64,000 bases of DNA from Streptomyces sp. 6-11-2 (GCF_006540305.1 NZ_BJOR01000001.1:1240001-1304000); one strand, 5' to 3'; counted from the first letter of the stretch, positions 36,058 through 46,110 are shown. Made by a program: numbers and translations. Notes: generated from the sequence alone by a model not told the origin.

Positions 36058-37680
36058 TCACAGGGCGTACTTCTCGCGCAGTTCGATCTTGCGCACCTTC
36101 CCGGAGACGGTCATCGGGAAGGAGTCCAGGACCCGCAGCAGGCTCGGGATCTTGTAGTGGGCCAGCCGGCCCTCGCAGAAGGCCCGCAGGTCCTCCAGGG
36201 TCAGCGGGTCGGCCGCGTCCAGCGGGATGACGCAGGCCAGCACCTCCTCGCCGTACCTCTCGTGCGGCACGCCGACCACCTGGACGTCGCGGATCTTCGG
36301 GTGGCCGTGGAGGAACTCCTCGATCTCGCGCGGGTAGATGTTCTCGCCCCCGCGGATGATCATGTCCTTGATACGCCCGACGATCTCGACGTACCCGTCC
36401 TCGCGCATCACCGCCAGGTCGCCCGTGTGCATCCAGCGGCCCGGGTCGACGGCCTCGGCGGTCTTCTCGGGCTCGTTCCAGTAGCCGAGCATCACGCTGT
36501 AACCGCGGGTGCACAACTCGCCCGCCGTGCCACGGGGTTGGGTGACGCCGGTGGCCGGGTCGACGACCTTGACCTCCAGGTGCGGCAGTACGCGGCCGAC
36601 CGTGCCGGTGCGGTGTTCGAGGTCGTCGTCCATCCGGGTCTGGAGGGAGACCGGCGAGGTCTCGGTCATGCCGTAGCAGATGGAGACCTCCTCCATGTGC
36701 ATCTCGGCGACCACCCGCTTCATCACCTCCACCGGGCAGGGCGAGCCCGCCATGATGCCGGTGCGCAGGGAAGTGAGGTCGTACGACGCGAAGTCGGGGA
36801 GGTTCAGCTCCGCGATGAACATCGTCGGCACCCCGTACAGCGAGGTGCAGCGCTCCTGCTGCACGGCCTCCAGGGTGGCCCTCGGCTCGAAGGACGGCGC
36901 CGGGATGACCATGCACGCGCCGTGCGACGTCGCCGCCAGGTTGCCCATCACCATGCCGAAGCAGTGGTAGTACGGCACGGGGATGCAGATCCGGTCCCGT
37001 TCGGTGTAGCCGACCGTACGGCCCACCCAGTAGCCGTTGTTGAGGATGTTGTGGTGGGAGAGCGTGGCGCCCTTGGGAAAGCCCGTGGTGCCCGAGGTGT
37101 ACTGGATGTTGACCGGGTCGTCACAACTCAACTCGCCCTGAATCGCACGCAGCTGATCTACCGACACATCGGCTCCGGCGGCCGTCAGCGCGTCCCACGA
37201 CGGGTCGCCGATGTAGACGGTCTCCCGCAGCTCGGGGCACTTGCCGCGGACCTGCTCGACCAGCCCCCGGTAGTCGGTGCCCCGGTGGGCCGGCGAGGCG
37301 ACCAGCAGCGAGATGCCGGCCTGCCGGAGCACGTACTCCACCTCGTGGGCCCGGTAGGCCGGGTTGATGTTCACCATGATCACGCCGATGCGGGCGGTGG
37401 CGTACTGGACGAGCACCCACTCGGGGCAGTTGGCCGCCCAGATCCCGACCCGGTCGCCCTTGGCCACGCCCTTGGCGAGCAGTCCGCGCGCCACCTGGTC
37501 GACGGCGGCGCCGAACTCGGCGTAGGTCCAGCGGCGTCCGGAGGGTACGTCGACGAGCGCCTCGCGGTCGCCGAAGGCGGCGACCGCCCGGTCGAGGTTG
37601 GCGCCGATGGTGTCGCCCAGCAGCGGGGTGCCGCTGGTGCCGTGGGCGTAGGACGGTTCGATCACCGCGAGTGCGCTCAC
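36058..37680 (-). CDS. AMP-binding fatty-acyl-CoA synthetase
   Basis: 540 residues; the GTG overlaps the upstream stop (GTGA) and is served by GAGGAGGA inside the previous gene. Adenylate-forming motifs: '[11 protein letters not shown]' near 190, 'YGMTETSP' near 330, '[32 protein letters not shown]' near 410-440 and the catalytic lysine in '[11 protein letters not shown]' near 525. Overall similarity is to FadD-like medium/long-chain acyl-CoA synthetases. It forms a two-gene operon with another synthetase, which suggests a shared organic-acid or fatty-acid degradation pathway. Confidence 0.9.
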   Translation of the reverse strand: MSALAVIEPSYAHGTSGTPLLGDTIGANLDRAVAAFGDREALVDVPSGRRWTYAEFGAAVDQVARGLLAKGVAKGDRVGIWAANCPEWVLVQYATARIGVIMVNINPAYRAHEVEYVLRQAGISLLVASPAHRGTDYRGLVEQVRGKCPELRETVYIGDPSWDALTAAGADVSVDQLRAIQGELSCDDPVNIQYTSGTTGFPKGATLSHHNILNNGYWVGRTVGYTERDRICIPVPYYHCFGMVMGNLAATSHGACMVIPAPSFEPRATLEAVQQERCTSLYGVPTMFIAELNLPDFASYDLTSLRTGIMAGSPCPVEVMKRVVAEMHMEEVSICYGMTETSPVSLQTRMDDDLEHRTGTVGRVLPHLEVKVVDPATGVTQPRGTAGELCTRGYSVMLGYWNEPEKTAEAVDPGRWMHTGDLAVMREDGYVEIVGRIKDMIIRGGENIYPREIEEFLHGHPKIRDVQVVGVPHERYGEEVLACVIPLDAADPLTLEDLRAFCEGRLAHYKIPSLLRVLDSFPMTVSGKVRKIELREKYAL

Positions 37681-39350
37681 CGGAAGTCCTCCTCGCGGTA
37701 CTCGTTCGCCGAGCCCTCGGCCGTGGCCTCGCGCAGCTCGATCCGGCGGATCTTGCCGGAGACGGTCTTGGGCAGTTCGCCGAACTCCAGGCGGCGGATG
37801 CGCTTGTAGGGGGCGAGCACCTCCCGGGAGTGCTCGAAGAGCGCCTTCGCGGTGCCGGTGCCGGGCTCCCAGCCCTCGGCAAGGACGACGTACGCCTTCG
37901 GCACCGCCAGACGCAGCGGGTCCGGCGCGGGTACGACCGCCGCCTCGGCCACGGCCTCGTGCTCCAGCAGGGCGCTCTCCAGCTCGAACGGGCTGATCTT
38001 GTAGTCGGACGCCTTGAAGACATCGTCGGAACGTCCGATATACATGAGATACCCCTCTTCGTCCCTGGAGGCGACGTCCCCCGTCCGGTAGTAGCCGCCG
38101 GCCATCGCCTCCGCGGTGCGGTCCGGGTCGCCGTGGTAGCCGGTCATCAGGCCGACCGGGCGCGCGGACAGGTCGAGCGCGATCTCGCCCTCGGCGGCGC
38201 CGGGCGCGCCGGACACCGGGTCGAGCAGTTCGACGCGGTAGCCGGGGCTGGGCCGGCCCATGGAGCCGGTCTTCAGCGGCTGACCGGGGCTGTTGGAGAC
38301 CTGCACGGCGGTCTCGGTCTGCCCGAAGCCGTCCCGGATGGTCACGCCCCAGGCACGCCGGACCTGCTCGATGACCTCGGGGTTCAGCGGTTCGCCCGCT
38401 GCCACGGCCGCGCGGGGCGGGGTGCGCAGCTGGGTGAGGTCGGCCTGGATCAGCATGCGCCACACCGTCGGCGGGGCGCAGAAGGTGGTGACGCCCGCGC
38501 GGTCCATCTCGGCCATCAGCCGGGCGGCGTCGAAGCGGGTGTAGTTGTGGATGAAGACGGTCGCCTCGGCGTTCCACGGCGCGAACAGGTTCGACCAGGC
38601 GTGCTTGGCCCAGCCGGGCGAGGAGATGTTCAGGTGCACGTCGCCCGGCTTCAGGCCGATCCAGTACATGGTCGCCAGGTGCCCGACGGGGTACGAGACG
38701 TGGGTGTGCTCCACCAGCTTGGGGCGGGCCGTGGTGCCCGAGGTGAAGTACAGCATCAGCGGATCGTCGGCGAGGGTGGGCCCGTCCGGGACGAACTCGG
38801 CGGGGGCGGCGTACGCGTCCTCGTAGGGCTCCCAGCCCTCCTCCGGCAGGCCGCCGACCGAGATACGGGTGTAGGCGCCGGGGACGTCGGCGAACTTCGC
38901 GGTGTCGGCGGCGCGTGCGATCACGTGCCTGACCCGGCCGCGTTCGACGCGGTCGGTCAGGTCGGCGGGGCCGAGCAGCGGGGTGGCGGGGATGACGACC
39001 GCGCGCAGCTTCATCGCGGCGAGCGCGGTCTCCCACAACTCGGCCTGGTTGCCGAGCATGACGAGGATGCGGTCCTCGGCGGCGACACCGCGGTCGCGCA
39101 GCCAGTTCGCCGCGCGGCTGGAACGCTCGGACATCTCGGCGAAGGAGAGGCGGGTCTCGGTGCCGTCCTCCTCGACGATGTGCAGGGCGGTGCGGTCGTT
39201 CCCCTCGGCGACGGCGTCGAACCAGTCCAGTGCCCAGTTGAAGTGGGAGGGGCGGGGCCACTCGAAGCCGGCGTAGGCGGTGGCGTAGTCCTCACGGTGT
39301 TCCAGCAGGAAGTCCCGTGCCCTGCGGAAGAGCTCCGTCGCCGTCGTCAT
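37677..39350 (-). CDS. AMP-binding acyl-CoA synthetase (acetyl/medium-chain type)
   Basis: 557 residues; the ATG follows AGGAGGACAG. Motifs: '[17 protein letters not shown]' near 190, '[10 protein letters not shown]' near 335, '[38 protein letters not shown]' near 425-465 and a C-terminal '[14 protein letters not shown]' with the catalytic lysine. The phosphate-loop residues are complete. The style is that of Streptomyces AMP-dependent acetyl/benzoate-CoA-like ligases. It is co-transcribed with, and overlaps, the following synthetase, and is divergent from a LuxR-type regulator that may control the pair. Confidence 0.9.
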   Translation of the reverse strand: MTTATELFRRARDFLLEHREDYATAYAGFEWPRPSHFNWALDWFDAVAEGNDRTALHIVEEDGTETRLSFAEMSERSSRAANWLRDRGVAAEDRILVMLGNQAELWETALAAMKLRAVVIPATPLLGPADLTDRVERGRVRHVIARAADTAKFADVPGAYTRISVGGLPEEGWEPYEDAYAAPAEFVPDGPTLADDPLMLYFTSGTTARPKLVEHTHVSYPVGHLATMYWIGLKPGDVHLNISSPGWAKHAWSNLFAPWNAEATVFIHNYTRFDAARLMAEMDRAGVTTFCAPPTVWRMLIQADLTQLRTPPRAAVAAGEPLNPEVIEQVRRAWGVTIRDGFGQTETAVQVSNSPGQPLKTGSMGRPSPGYRVELLDPVSGAPGAAEGEIALDLSARPVGLMTGYHGDPDRTAEAMAGGYYRTGDVASRDEEGYLMYIGRSDDVFKASDYKISPFELESALLEHEAVAEAAVVPAPDPLRLAVPKAYVVLAEGWEPGTGTAKALFEHSREVLAPYKRIRRLEFGELPKTVSGKIRRIELREATAEGSANEYREEDFR

Positions 39351-39485
39351 CTGTCCTCCTAGGTTCCGGACCATTGCCGGGCGGCTCTCTGCCATCGTGT
39401 AATCCGTGATGTGCGTCTCACCACCCCCGAACGGGGGTGTGGTGGGCGGGAAGGTCCACGACGGTCCACGGCGAAGGGGCGAGCG

Positions 39486-40322
39486 GTGAGGACGGAGGCG
39501 TCCGGGGCGGCGGAGATCCGCGGTGCGCTGGTACGGCTGCGGCGTGCGACGGGCCTCCCGGTCGCCTTCGGCGGCCTGGTCGAGCCGGGCCGGCCGCGGG
39601 TGCGGATCAGCGAGCTGACCGGCACGACGACGCTCGCGCTCAGGGCGCTCGCGGTGAGCTCCGGCAACGGGCTCGGCGGCAAGGCGGTGGCGCTCGCCCG
39701 CCCGTGCGCGGTCACGGACTACTCGCTGTCCCCGCGGATCAGCCACGAGTACGACGTCCCGGTCGCCGCGGAGGGGCTGCGCTCGGTGCTGGCCGTGCCG
39801 GTGGTCGTACGGCGCCGGGTGCGCGGCGTGCTGTACGGCGCGCTGCGCACGGCCCAGCCGCTGGGCGACCGGACGCTGAGCGCGGCCGTGGAGGCGGCGC
39901 GGGACGTGGAGCAGGCGCTGGTGGCGGAGGAGCAGGCGCGGGACCTGCTGGCGGCGTCCCGTGCGGCGCCCGCGCCTGACCCCGCGGACGGGGTCGCCTG
40001 GGAGCAGGTCCGCGAGGCCCACGCGGCCCTGCGCGCCCTGGCCCCGCGGATCTCCGACCCCGGCCTGCGCGCCGAACTCCTCGACGCCTGCGGCCTGTTG
40101 ACCACGGCGGCTGCCCCGGTGGCGGGCGTGAGCCTGGCCCCCCGCGAGATCGACGTACTGACCTGCGTCGCCGCCGGGGCGACCAACGCCGCCGCGGCGA
40201 CCCGCCTGGGCCTGAGCCCGGAAACCGTCAAGAGCTACCTCCGCGCGGCCATGCGCAAACTGGGCGCCCACACCAGAGGCGAGGCGGTGGCGACGGCCCG
40301 CCGGGCGGGGCTACTGCCGTAG
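39486..40322 (+). CDS. GAF-like + LuxR HTH transcriptional regulator
   Basis: 278 residues from a GTG behind AAGGGG. Residues ~15-150 look like a GAF sensor domain ('EIRGALVRLRRATGLPVAFGGLV... LRSVLAVPVVVRRRVRGVLYGALR'). The C-terminus is a LuxR helix-turn-helix ('LAPREIDVLTCVAAGATNAAAATRLGLSPETVKSYLRAAMRKLGAHTRGEAVATARRAGLL'). There is no receiver domain, so it senses a ligand or partner directly. Its divergence from the acyl-CoA synthetase operon makes that operon the likely target. Confidence 0.88.
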   Translation: MRTEASGAAEIRGALVRLRRATGLPVAFGGLVEPGRPRVRISELTGTTTLALRALAVSSGNGLGGKAVALARPCAVTDYSLSPRISHEYDVPVAAEGLRSVLAVPVVVRRRVRGVLYGALRTAQPLGDRTLSAAVEAARDVEQALVAEEQARDLLAASRAAPAPDPADGVAWEQVREAHAALRALAPRISDPGLRAELLDACGLLTTAAAPVAGVSLAPREIDVLTCVAAGATNAAAATRLGLSPETVKSYLRAAMRKLGAHTRGEAVATARRAGLLP

Positions 40323-40845
40323 GGGCGGGGGCTTGGCCCGCGAGGGGTGCGGGGGTAGTGACGCGCGGGCGCGCGGGCGCAGCCCGGTGGGCGGGCACAG
40401 CCCAGTGGGCGGGCACAGCCCAGTGGGCGGGCACAGCCCAGTGGGCGGGCACAGCCCAGTGGGCGGGCTTCCGGTATCGGCTGGGGGCCGGGCTCCGGCA
40501 GGCGCCGGCGGAAACCCGCACCCCCGCGGGCCTACCGGCAGCGGGGGGTGCCGGGGCGTGGATCCTCCCCAGGTCGGGGTCAGGGCCCCGGCACGCGCCG
40601 GTGGGAGCGGCTTCCGTAGAGGCCGGTGGCCCGGGCGGGAAGGCCGGTACGGGAGTGTTCGTGGGGGTGTGGCGGGGGTACCGTCGGAGGGCTCTGCTCG
40701 TGGGGAGGCGTATTCATTCAGCGGTGCTTTGAATATGGGCCTGCTCCGGGCGCTGTTATTTCCCTCACCACCCTGGCTGTCCGAAATTCACGGGCGGGTT
40801 GCCTAGAATTTGGCCCGAACACGACACTCGAGGGGAGCGGTGACC
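40323..40845. other. Intergenic interval upstream of the LAL regulator
   Basis: No gene is supported. It contains the 18-base tandem repeat at 40378-40467, an inverted repeat TATTCA-N13-TGAATA at 40711-40735, and a TAGAAT -10-like hexamer at 40804-40809. The right third is much less GC-rich than the flanks and should hold the LAL promoter; no convincing -35 pairs with TAGAAT. Confidence 0.55.
40378..40467. repeat. Tandem repeat, 5 x 18 bases
   Basis: The unit CACAGCCCAGTGGGCGGG occurs four times perfectly in a row (40396-40467), preceded by one copy with two changes (40378-40395). The unit contains the near-palindrome GCCCAGTGGGC. It lies just after the LuxR-type gene. Slipped-strand copy-number variation is likely between strains. 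Confidence 0.9.
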
Positions 40846-43680
40846 GTGCGACGGGACTTCAAGGGCCCTGCGAGCTGCCGTTCCGACCTGGTCATCGGCC
40901 AGGAGGAGCCGTCCGCGGCGGCGCGGGAGCAGCTCGCGCGCGGTGGGAGTGTGCTGCTGCACGGGCCGGCCGGAATAGGAAAGTCGACGGTGCTGCGGGC
41001 ATTGGCCGCGGAATATGCCCCGAACGCCCGCACCGTGTTGCGCTGCTCTGCCACCGAGTCCGAATCCCACCTGCCCTTCCTCGCCCTGGCCGACCTCTTC
41101 GGCCTGGTCCTGGACGAGGTGTCCGGCAAGCTGCCCGCCGCCCAGCACACCGCGCTGGAGTCCGCGCTCACCGGCCGCGGCGAGTCCACCCTCCAGCGCG
41201 ACGGCCTCGCCCTGCGCCTGGCCGTGCTCTCCACGCTGCGCGCGCTCGCCGCGAAGGGCCCGGTCCTGATCGTCGCCGACGACCTCCAGTGGCTGGACTC
41301 GGCCAGCGCCGAACTGCTCGGCTTCGCCGCCCGGCGCCTCGGCGAGACACCCGTGCAGATGCTGTGCGCGGTGCGGACCGAGGAGGAGGAGTACGACCGC
41401 CATCTGCGCGCCTGCCCGCCCGACACCCTCTCCGTCCGGCTGGGCCCGCTGACCCGTACCCAGGTGTCCTCGCTGCTCGGCCACCGCGGCTACGCCGGCC
41501 TGTCCCGCTCCACGGTCCGCGACATCCACCGCACCAGCGGCGGCAACCCGCTGTTCGCGCTGGAACTGGGCCGCGCCCTGGCCGAGAGCCCCACCCCGCC
41601 CCGGCCGGGCGAGCCGCTGCCGGTGCCGACCTCGCTGCGCGCCCTCGTCCTGAGCCGGCTGGAGATGCTGTCGGACGAGGCCCGCCGCACCCTGCTGGTG
41701 GCCAGTGCCGGCGCCCGCCCCACCCCCGCCCTGCTGCACGCGGCCGGCCGCGGCAACGCCGAGGCCGAGTGCGCGCAGGCCGCCGAACTGGGGCTGCTGG
41801 CCACCGAGCCGGAAGACCCCGCCGTACGGTTCGCGCACCCGCTGATATCGGCCGCGCTCTACGCGGAGGCCCCGGCCCAGGAGCGCCGTGCCGCCCACGC
41901 CGCGCTGGCAACCGCCGCCCCCGACCCCATCGAGCGGGCCCGGCACCTGGCGCTGGCCACCACCGGCACCGACCCGGAGGTGGCCGCCCGGCTCGCCGAG
42001 GCCGCCGCGCTGGCCCGGGACCGCGGGGCGCCCTCGGTGGCCGCCTCGCTGGGCCTGCTCGCCGCCCGGCACACCCCGGCCGGCAGCGGGCCGGGACCGG
42101 ACGGCCGGCGGTTGCAGGCCGCCGAGGACGCCATCACGGCCGGCGAGGTGGACCTCGCCCGGGACATCGCCCGCGAGGTGCTGACCCGGGCCACCGTGCC
42201 CGCCGAACGCGTGCGGGCCTGGATGGTGGTGATCGAGTCGGCCGGCCAGGCCCTCGGGGACGTCGACATCGTCTTCCCGCAGGCCCTGGCCGACGCCGGC
42301 GACGACCCGCGGCTGCTCGCCCTGGTCCACTACCAACTGGCCTGGCGCGGGCTGGTCGTGGAGGGCGACTTCGCCGAGGCCCGCCAGGAGGCCGCGCACG
42401 CCGCCGAACTGGCGGAGCGCGGCCGGGACCGGCGCACCGAGCTGATGGCGCTCGCCTTCCAGGCCTCCACCGAGACCCTGATGGGGCATCCGAACGCCCC
42501 CGCCACCATCAAGCGGGCCCTGAGGGAGCCTCAGGACCCGTACGTCGCCTGCCATCACAACGGCGTCGGCTCGGCCCGCTACCGCTGGCTGCTGATGAGC
42601 GACCGGCTGGCCGAGGCCCGGGCGACCATCACCGCGCTGCTGCGCGAGGTCCGGCGGCGCGGCATGGTCGAGAGCGAGGTGCACTTCCTGCGCCTGCTCG
42701 CCGAGACCGAACTGCGCTCCGGCCACTGCGGCCGTGCCCTGGACCTGGCCCGCGAGAGTCTGCGGATGGCCCGGGACACCGGCATCGGCGAGAGCGCCTC
42801 GGCCACGCTGGCGTCCCTCGCCGAGGCCTCCGGCGGCAGCACCGACCGGGCGCTGGCCCTGGCCCGGGAGGCGGTGGGGCACGCCGAGGAGGACGGCGAC
42901 CAGATGTATCTCTCGCGCGCCCTGACCGCCCTGGGGCACGCCCAGTTGGTGGCCGGGGACGACCAGGCCGCCGTGACGGCGCTGCGCCGGGTGCGGGAGC
43001 TGGAGCTGGGGCTCGGCATCACCGATCCGGCGCGCGGCCGCTGGCACGGCGACCTCGCGGAGGCCCTGGTGCGGACCGGGGAGCGGGCCGAGGCCCAGCG
43101 CGTCATCGACGTGGCCCGCGAGCACGCGCTGCGGCTCGGCCGCGAGAGCGTGCTGGCCGTACTCGACCGGTCCGAGGCGCAGGTACGGGCGGCCTGCGGC
43201 GAACAGGACGTGGCCGTGGCCCAGTTGACGTCCGCACAGGACCGGCTGGCGAAGCTCGGCAACGGTCTGGAGGAGGCCCGCGCCGCGTTCGCGCTGGCCC
43301 GGCTGCGCACCCTCGCCCCGGCCCTGGGAGTCGGCCGGGCTGGGGCGGCCCCCGTGCCGGGGCCGACGTCGTACGACGAGGCGGCGCGGCTGTTCCGGCG
43401 CTGCCGCGCGCTGCCGTGGCTGCGCCGGGTGGAGGAGGCCGCCGCCGCCCGGCCCAAGCAGCAGCCGGAGGTGGCCCCGGCGGCGCTGGACGGACTGGCG
43501 GCGATGGAGCGTCAGGTGGCGGCGCTGGTCATGGAGGGCGCGACGAACCGGGAGATCGCGGCGCGGCTGTTCATCAGCGTCAAGACGGTGGAGGCGACCC
43601 TGACCCGGGTCTACCGCAAGCTGGGGATCCGTTCGCGCGTCGACATCGTCCGATTGGCGGCAGGCCGGCGCGCGAAGTGA
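40846..43680 (+). CDS. Large ATP-binding LuxR (LAL) family transcriptional regulator
   Basis: 944 residues from the GTG with eight-base spacing to GGGGAG; a GTG six bases upstream is possible. STAND-type ATPase: Walker A 'GPAGIGKST' near 41-49 and Walker B 'VLIVADDLQWLD' near 142. A long helical TPR-like arm occupies residues ~330-850. A C-terminal LuxR HTH is clear: 'LAAMERQVAALVMEGATNREIAARLFISVKTVEATLTRVYRKLGIRSR'. LAL proteins act as ligand- and ATP-gated activators of catabolic or antibiotic gene clusters. No obvious target operon is adjacent except the trypsin gene downstream. Confidence 0.93.
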   Translation: MRRDFKGPASCRSDLVIGQEEPSAAAREQLARGGSVLLHGPAGIGKSTVLRALAAEYAPNARTVLRCSATESESHLPFLALADLFGLVLDEVSGKLPAAQHTALESALTGRGESTLQRDGLALRLAVLSTLRALAAKGPVLIVADDLQWLDSASAELLGFAARRLGETPVQMLCAVRTEEEEYDRHLRACPPDTLSVRLGPLTRTQVSSLLGHRGYAGLSRSTVRDIHRTSGGNPLFALELGRALAESPTPPRPGEPLPVPTSLRALVLSRLEMLSDEARRTLLVASAGARPTPALLHAAGRGNAEAECAQAAELGLLATEPEDPAVRFAHPLISAALYAEAPAQERRAAHAALATAAPDPIERARHLALATTGTDPEVAARLAEAAALARDRGAPSVAASLGLLAARHTPAGSGPGPDGRRLQAAEDAITAGEVDLARDIAREVLTRATVPAERVRAWMVVIESAGQALGDVDIVFPQALADAGDDPRLLALVHYQLAWRGLVVEGDFAEARQEAAHAAELAERGRDRRTELMALAFQASTETLMGHPNAPATIKRALREPQDPYVACHHNGVGSARYRWLLMSDRLAEARATITALLREVRRRGMVESEVHFLRLLAETELRSGHCGRALDLARESLRMARDTGIGESASATLASLAEASGGSTDRALALAREAVGHAEEDGDQMYLSRALTALGHAQLVAGDDQAAVTALRRVRELELGLGITDPARGRWHGDLAEALVRTGERAEAQRVIDVAREHALRLGRESVLAVLDRSEAQVRAACGEQDVAVAQLTSAQDRLAKLGNGLEEARAAFALARLRTLAPALGVGRAGAAPVPGPTSYDEAARLFRRCRALPWLRRVEEAAAARPKQQPEVAPAALDGLAAMERQVAALVMEGATNREIAARLFISVKTVEATLTRVYRKLGIRSRVDIVRLAAGRRAK

Positions 43681-43810
43681 GCGCGGCGTGGGTTGACTGA
43701 CCGCGTGGACGACCGCGTGAACGCAGTGAGGACCGGCACCGGAGCGCGCCGCGGGACGAGGGCGGACCACCGGGGCCCACCGGGGTGGGACCGAGGGATT
43801 TCCCTGCCCG

Positions 43811-43825
43811 ACTCCCCTAGGGAGT
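43811..43825. promoter_or_regulatory. Palindromic operator candidate (ACTCCC-CTA-GGGAGT)
   Basis: A perfect 15-base inverted repeat centred on CCTAGG, with another GGGATTTCCC-like element just upstream (43795-43804), in the 288-base interval before the trypsin gene. A -10-like TAGCGT lies near 43857-43862. Suitable for a NarL/LuxR-type regulator; the binding protein is unknown. Confidence 0.45.
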
Positions 43826-43968
43826 TCCCTCATTGGAGGAGGGTGGGCCCGGTCCTAGCGTAAGGGGCGTGCCGCTCGCCCGGGCACACGGGACCCGAGC
43901 ACGGACCCCACGGCCCCCGGTGCTCCCCCGCCCGCGCGATCCCCCATCGGCCTGCCCCGAGGAGACGC

Positions 43969-44754
43969 ATGTTCGGCCTCACCCGCGCCAGACGGACCGC
44001 CGCCGCGGTCGCGTTCGGCGCTGCCGCGGCCGCGCTGCCCACCGCCCCCTCGGCGGTCGCCGCCCCCAGGCCCGTCGTCGGTGGCACGACGACCACGACG
44101 GCGGAGTACCCGTTCGTCATGCAGATCACGGACGCGACCGGCGGCCAGTTCTGCGGCGGCACCCTGGTCGCGCCCATGAAGGTGGTCACCGCCGCGCACT
44201 GCGTGGTCGGCGAGACCCCGGGCACGCTGCGGGTGGTGGGCGGGCGCACCCACCTCGACGGCACGGACGGCACGGTCAGCGAGGTCAGCCGGATCTGGTT
44301 CGACCCCGGCTACACGGACGTCGTCGACGGCGGCGACGTGGCCGTGCTCACCCTGGCGACGCGGATGCCGTACGCCACGGCGGCGTACGTCTCCCCCACC
44401 GGCACCGGGGTGTACGCGCCCGGCATGACGGCCCGCGTCCTGGGCTGGGGCACCACGGGCGAGAACGGCGGCTCCTCCGGCCAGTTGCGGACGGCGACGG
44501 TACCCGTCGTGTCCGACACCGAGTGCCGCGACTCCTACGGCTCCGACTTCGTCGCGAGCGACATGGTTTGCGCCGGATATCCGTCCGGCGGCGTCGACAC
44601 CTGCCAGGGCGACAGCGGCGGTCCCCTGCTCATCGGGGGCGTCCTGGCAGGGATCACTTCCTGGGGCAACGGCTGTGCCGAGGCGGGCCGGCCGGGTGTC
44701 TACACCCGACTGGCCTCCTTCTCCAGCCTCGTGACCGAACAGGTCCTGACCTGA
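43969..44754 (+). CDS. Secreted trypsin-like serine protease
   Basis: 261 residues. Signal peptide 1-31 ends Ala-Val-Ala-Ala; a very short propeptide leads to the mature N-terminus 'VVGGTTTTTAEYPFVMQI', the usual trypsin activation site. Catalytic triad: His in 'TAAHC', Asp in 'GGDVAVL' and Ser in 'DTCQGDSGGPL'. The Asp six residues before the catalytic Ser predicts cleavage after Lys/Arg. Six Cys can form three disulphides. It resembles Streptomyces griseus trypsin closely. Exported and self-activated; role in nutrition or developmental proteolysis. Confidence 0.94.
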   Translation: MFGLTRARRTAAAVAFGAAAAALPTAPSAVAAPRPVVGGTTTTTAEYPFVMQITDATGGQFCGGTLVAPMKVVTAAHCVVGETPGTLRVVGGRTHLDGTDGTVSEVSRIWFDPGYTDVVDGGDVAVLTLATRMPYATAAYVSPTGTGVYAPGMTARVLGWGTTGENGGSSGQLRTATVPVVSDTECRDSYGSDFVASDMVCAGYPSGGVDTCQGDSGGPLLIGGVLAGITSWGNGCAEAGRPGVYTRLASFSSLVTEQVLT

Positions 44755-44774
44755 GCCGTGCCCCGGTGAAAGCC

Positions 44775-44817
44775 AGGGGGCGTTGCGAGCCACCACGAGC
44801 GGCCCGCAACGCCCCCT
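44775..44817. terminator. Bidirectional hairpin terminator
   Basis: Perfect 13-base arms (44775-44787 and 44805-44817) followed by TT on the plus strand, between the convergent trypsin and winged-helix genes. Confidence 0.85.
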
Positions 44818-44880
44818 TTCCATCGCCTCGTTGGCCCCGGCACCGCCACCGCCGGGGTCCGCGTCCGGGCCGCCGGGCGC

Positions 44881-46020
44881 TCACCGCCCCACGACGGTCC
44901 CGAACCGTATGTCGTACGCCGCACCCGGGTGCAGGACGGCGAGCATGCGCTCGGCCTCCGCGGTCACGTCCTGCCGCTGGTCCCTGCTCAGCCGGCCGAA
45001 GGGCTCGATCACCAGCGTGTCGCCCTCCGGTTTCCACACCCCGGCCAGGAAGCCGTCGACGAGGAGGGTGCGATGGGCCAGGTTCCCCTGCGCGTTGCGG
45101 CCCCGGTACCGCTCGGGCACCACGCGGGCGCGGTCGGCGTGGGACAGGAGCAGGTTGTCGAACTCGGGCAGGAAGCGGGGCGGTGCCGAGGTGTCCGGGT
45201 CGGGACGGGGAGCGTCGGGAAGGTCGAACAGTTCGGCGCCGCGGTCGTCCCGGAAGGTGACGAGCCGGGGGCGGAGGCGTTCGAAGACGGGGCGCATCCG
45301 GGTCAGGCCCGCCCAGGTCTGCATGTCCCGGACGGAGGCCGGACCGAAGGCGGCGAGGTAGCGCAGGACGGCGACTTCCAGGGCGGTGGGGTCGTCCCCC
45401 TCCGCGAGCCCTGGAGGGAAGCCCGTGGGCCGGCCGAGCCAGTGCTCCGCGGTCGTGAGGGCGACCTGCCCGCTTCTGTCCCACAGTCCGCGCGGGGTGA
45501 CCTGCACCAGCGGGAGCCGGCAGCGGGCGGCGACGCCGAGGGCCTGCGGGTCGGCGTCGGGCCACTCGGCGCCGAGCGCGGCGCGCAGTTGTGTCATCGT
45601 GCGCGGCTCGGTCTCGACGAGGTCGCGGACGAGCACGGTGAGCCGGTCGAGGTCGACGCCGTCCAGGCCCTTGCGGAACTGGTTGAGTTCGCGTTCGCGG
45701 GCGCCCTGGACGAGCGGTCGCAGGGTGAGGCAGTCGTCGGCGGTGTGGGTGTGGATGGTCGAGCGCAGGGTGACGATGCGGACCGTCTCACGGCCGGCCA
45801 TCAGCTCCGACAGCCGCTCCGGCGCGAAGCCGTCGAGGCGGGCGGCGAGGGCGTAGTACGGCGGCTTGACGTTCTGCGCCTGAAGGCCCACCAGGTGCTC
45901 CACGGCCGCCTTGGCCGGCAGCGGTGCGCGGCGCAGGAGCAACTGCCGGTCGAGAGTCGCCCGGTTGAGGGCGCGTACGCCCAGCACGGGGGCCGACGCG
46001 GTGGTCGTCGTCTTCGTCAT
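44881..46020 (-). CDS. Winged-helix DNA-binding protein, AlkZ/YcaQ-like (HTH_42)
   Basis: 379 residues. The motifs 'LLLRRAPLPAKAAVEHLVGLQAQNVKPPYYALAARLDGF', 'LRSTIHTHTADD' and the C-terminal 'LLVDGFLAGVWKPEGDTLVIEPFGRLS' are those of the HTH_42 family. The family includes AlkZ/YcaQ DNA glycosylases, which unhook alkylated bases or crosslinks. The 'QAQ' near residue 48 agrees with the catalytic Gln-x-Gln of AlkZ. Streptomyces members often protect against DNA-damaging metabolites. The promoter region carries GAGGACAG repeats. Confidence 0.82.
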   Translation of the reverse strand: MTKTTTTASAPVLGVRALNRATLDRQLLLRRAPLPAKAAVEHLVGLQAQNVKPPYYALAARLDGFAPERLSELMAGRETVRIVTLRSTIHTHTADDCLTLRPLVQGARERELNQFRKGLDGVDLDRLTVLVRDLVETEPRTMTQLRAALGAEWPDADPQALGVAARCRLPLVQVTPRGLWDRSGQVALTTAEHWLGRPTGFPPGLAEGDDPTALEVAVLRYLAAFGPASVRDMQTWAGLTRMRPVFERLRPRLVTFRDDRGAELFDLPDAPRPDPDTSAPPRFLPEFDNLLLSHADRARVVPERYRGRNAQGNLAHRTLLVDGFLAGVWKPEGDTLVIEPFGRLSRDQRQDVTAEAERMLAVLHPGAAYDIRFGTVVGR

Positions 46021-46041
46021 GTCCGCACGGTAGCGGCCCTT

Positions 46042-46100
46042 GAGGACAGCATCTGTCCTCTTTCGTCCGTCCTCCTTTTTCGTTTGTCCTCTGTCCTCTG
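46042..46100. promoter_or_regulatory. GAGGACAG/CTGTCCTC repeat cluster upstream of the AlkZ-like gene
   Basis: A 19-base perfect palindrome GAGGACAG-CAT-CTGTCCTC lies at 46042-46060. It is followed by further GTCCTC copies (near 46069, 46086 and 46093), giving five half-sites in 60 bases, just upstream of the minus-strand start at 46020. It looks like a cooperative operator. Confidence 0.55.
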
Positions 46101-46110
46101 CCCTCTTGCG

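Noticed and set aside
40378..40467. CRISPR array
   Set aside because: The 18-base units are contiguous with no unique spacers, and no cas genes are near.
40333..40806. Frame encoding a repeated GHSPVG peptide from the 18-base tandem repeat
   Set aside because: No ribosome site, no codon bias outside the repeat, and the array is simply open in more than one frame.
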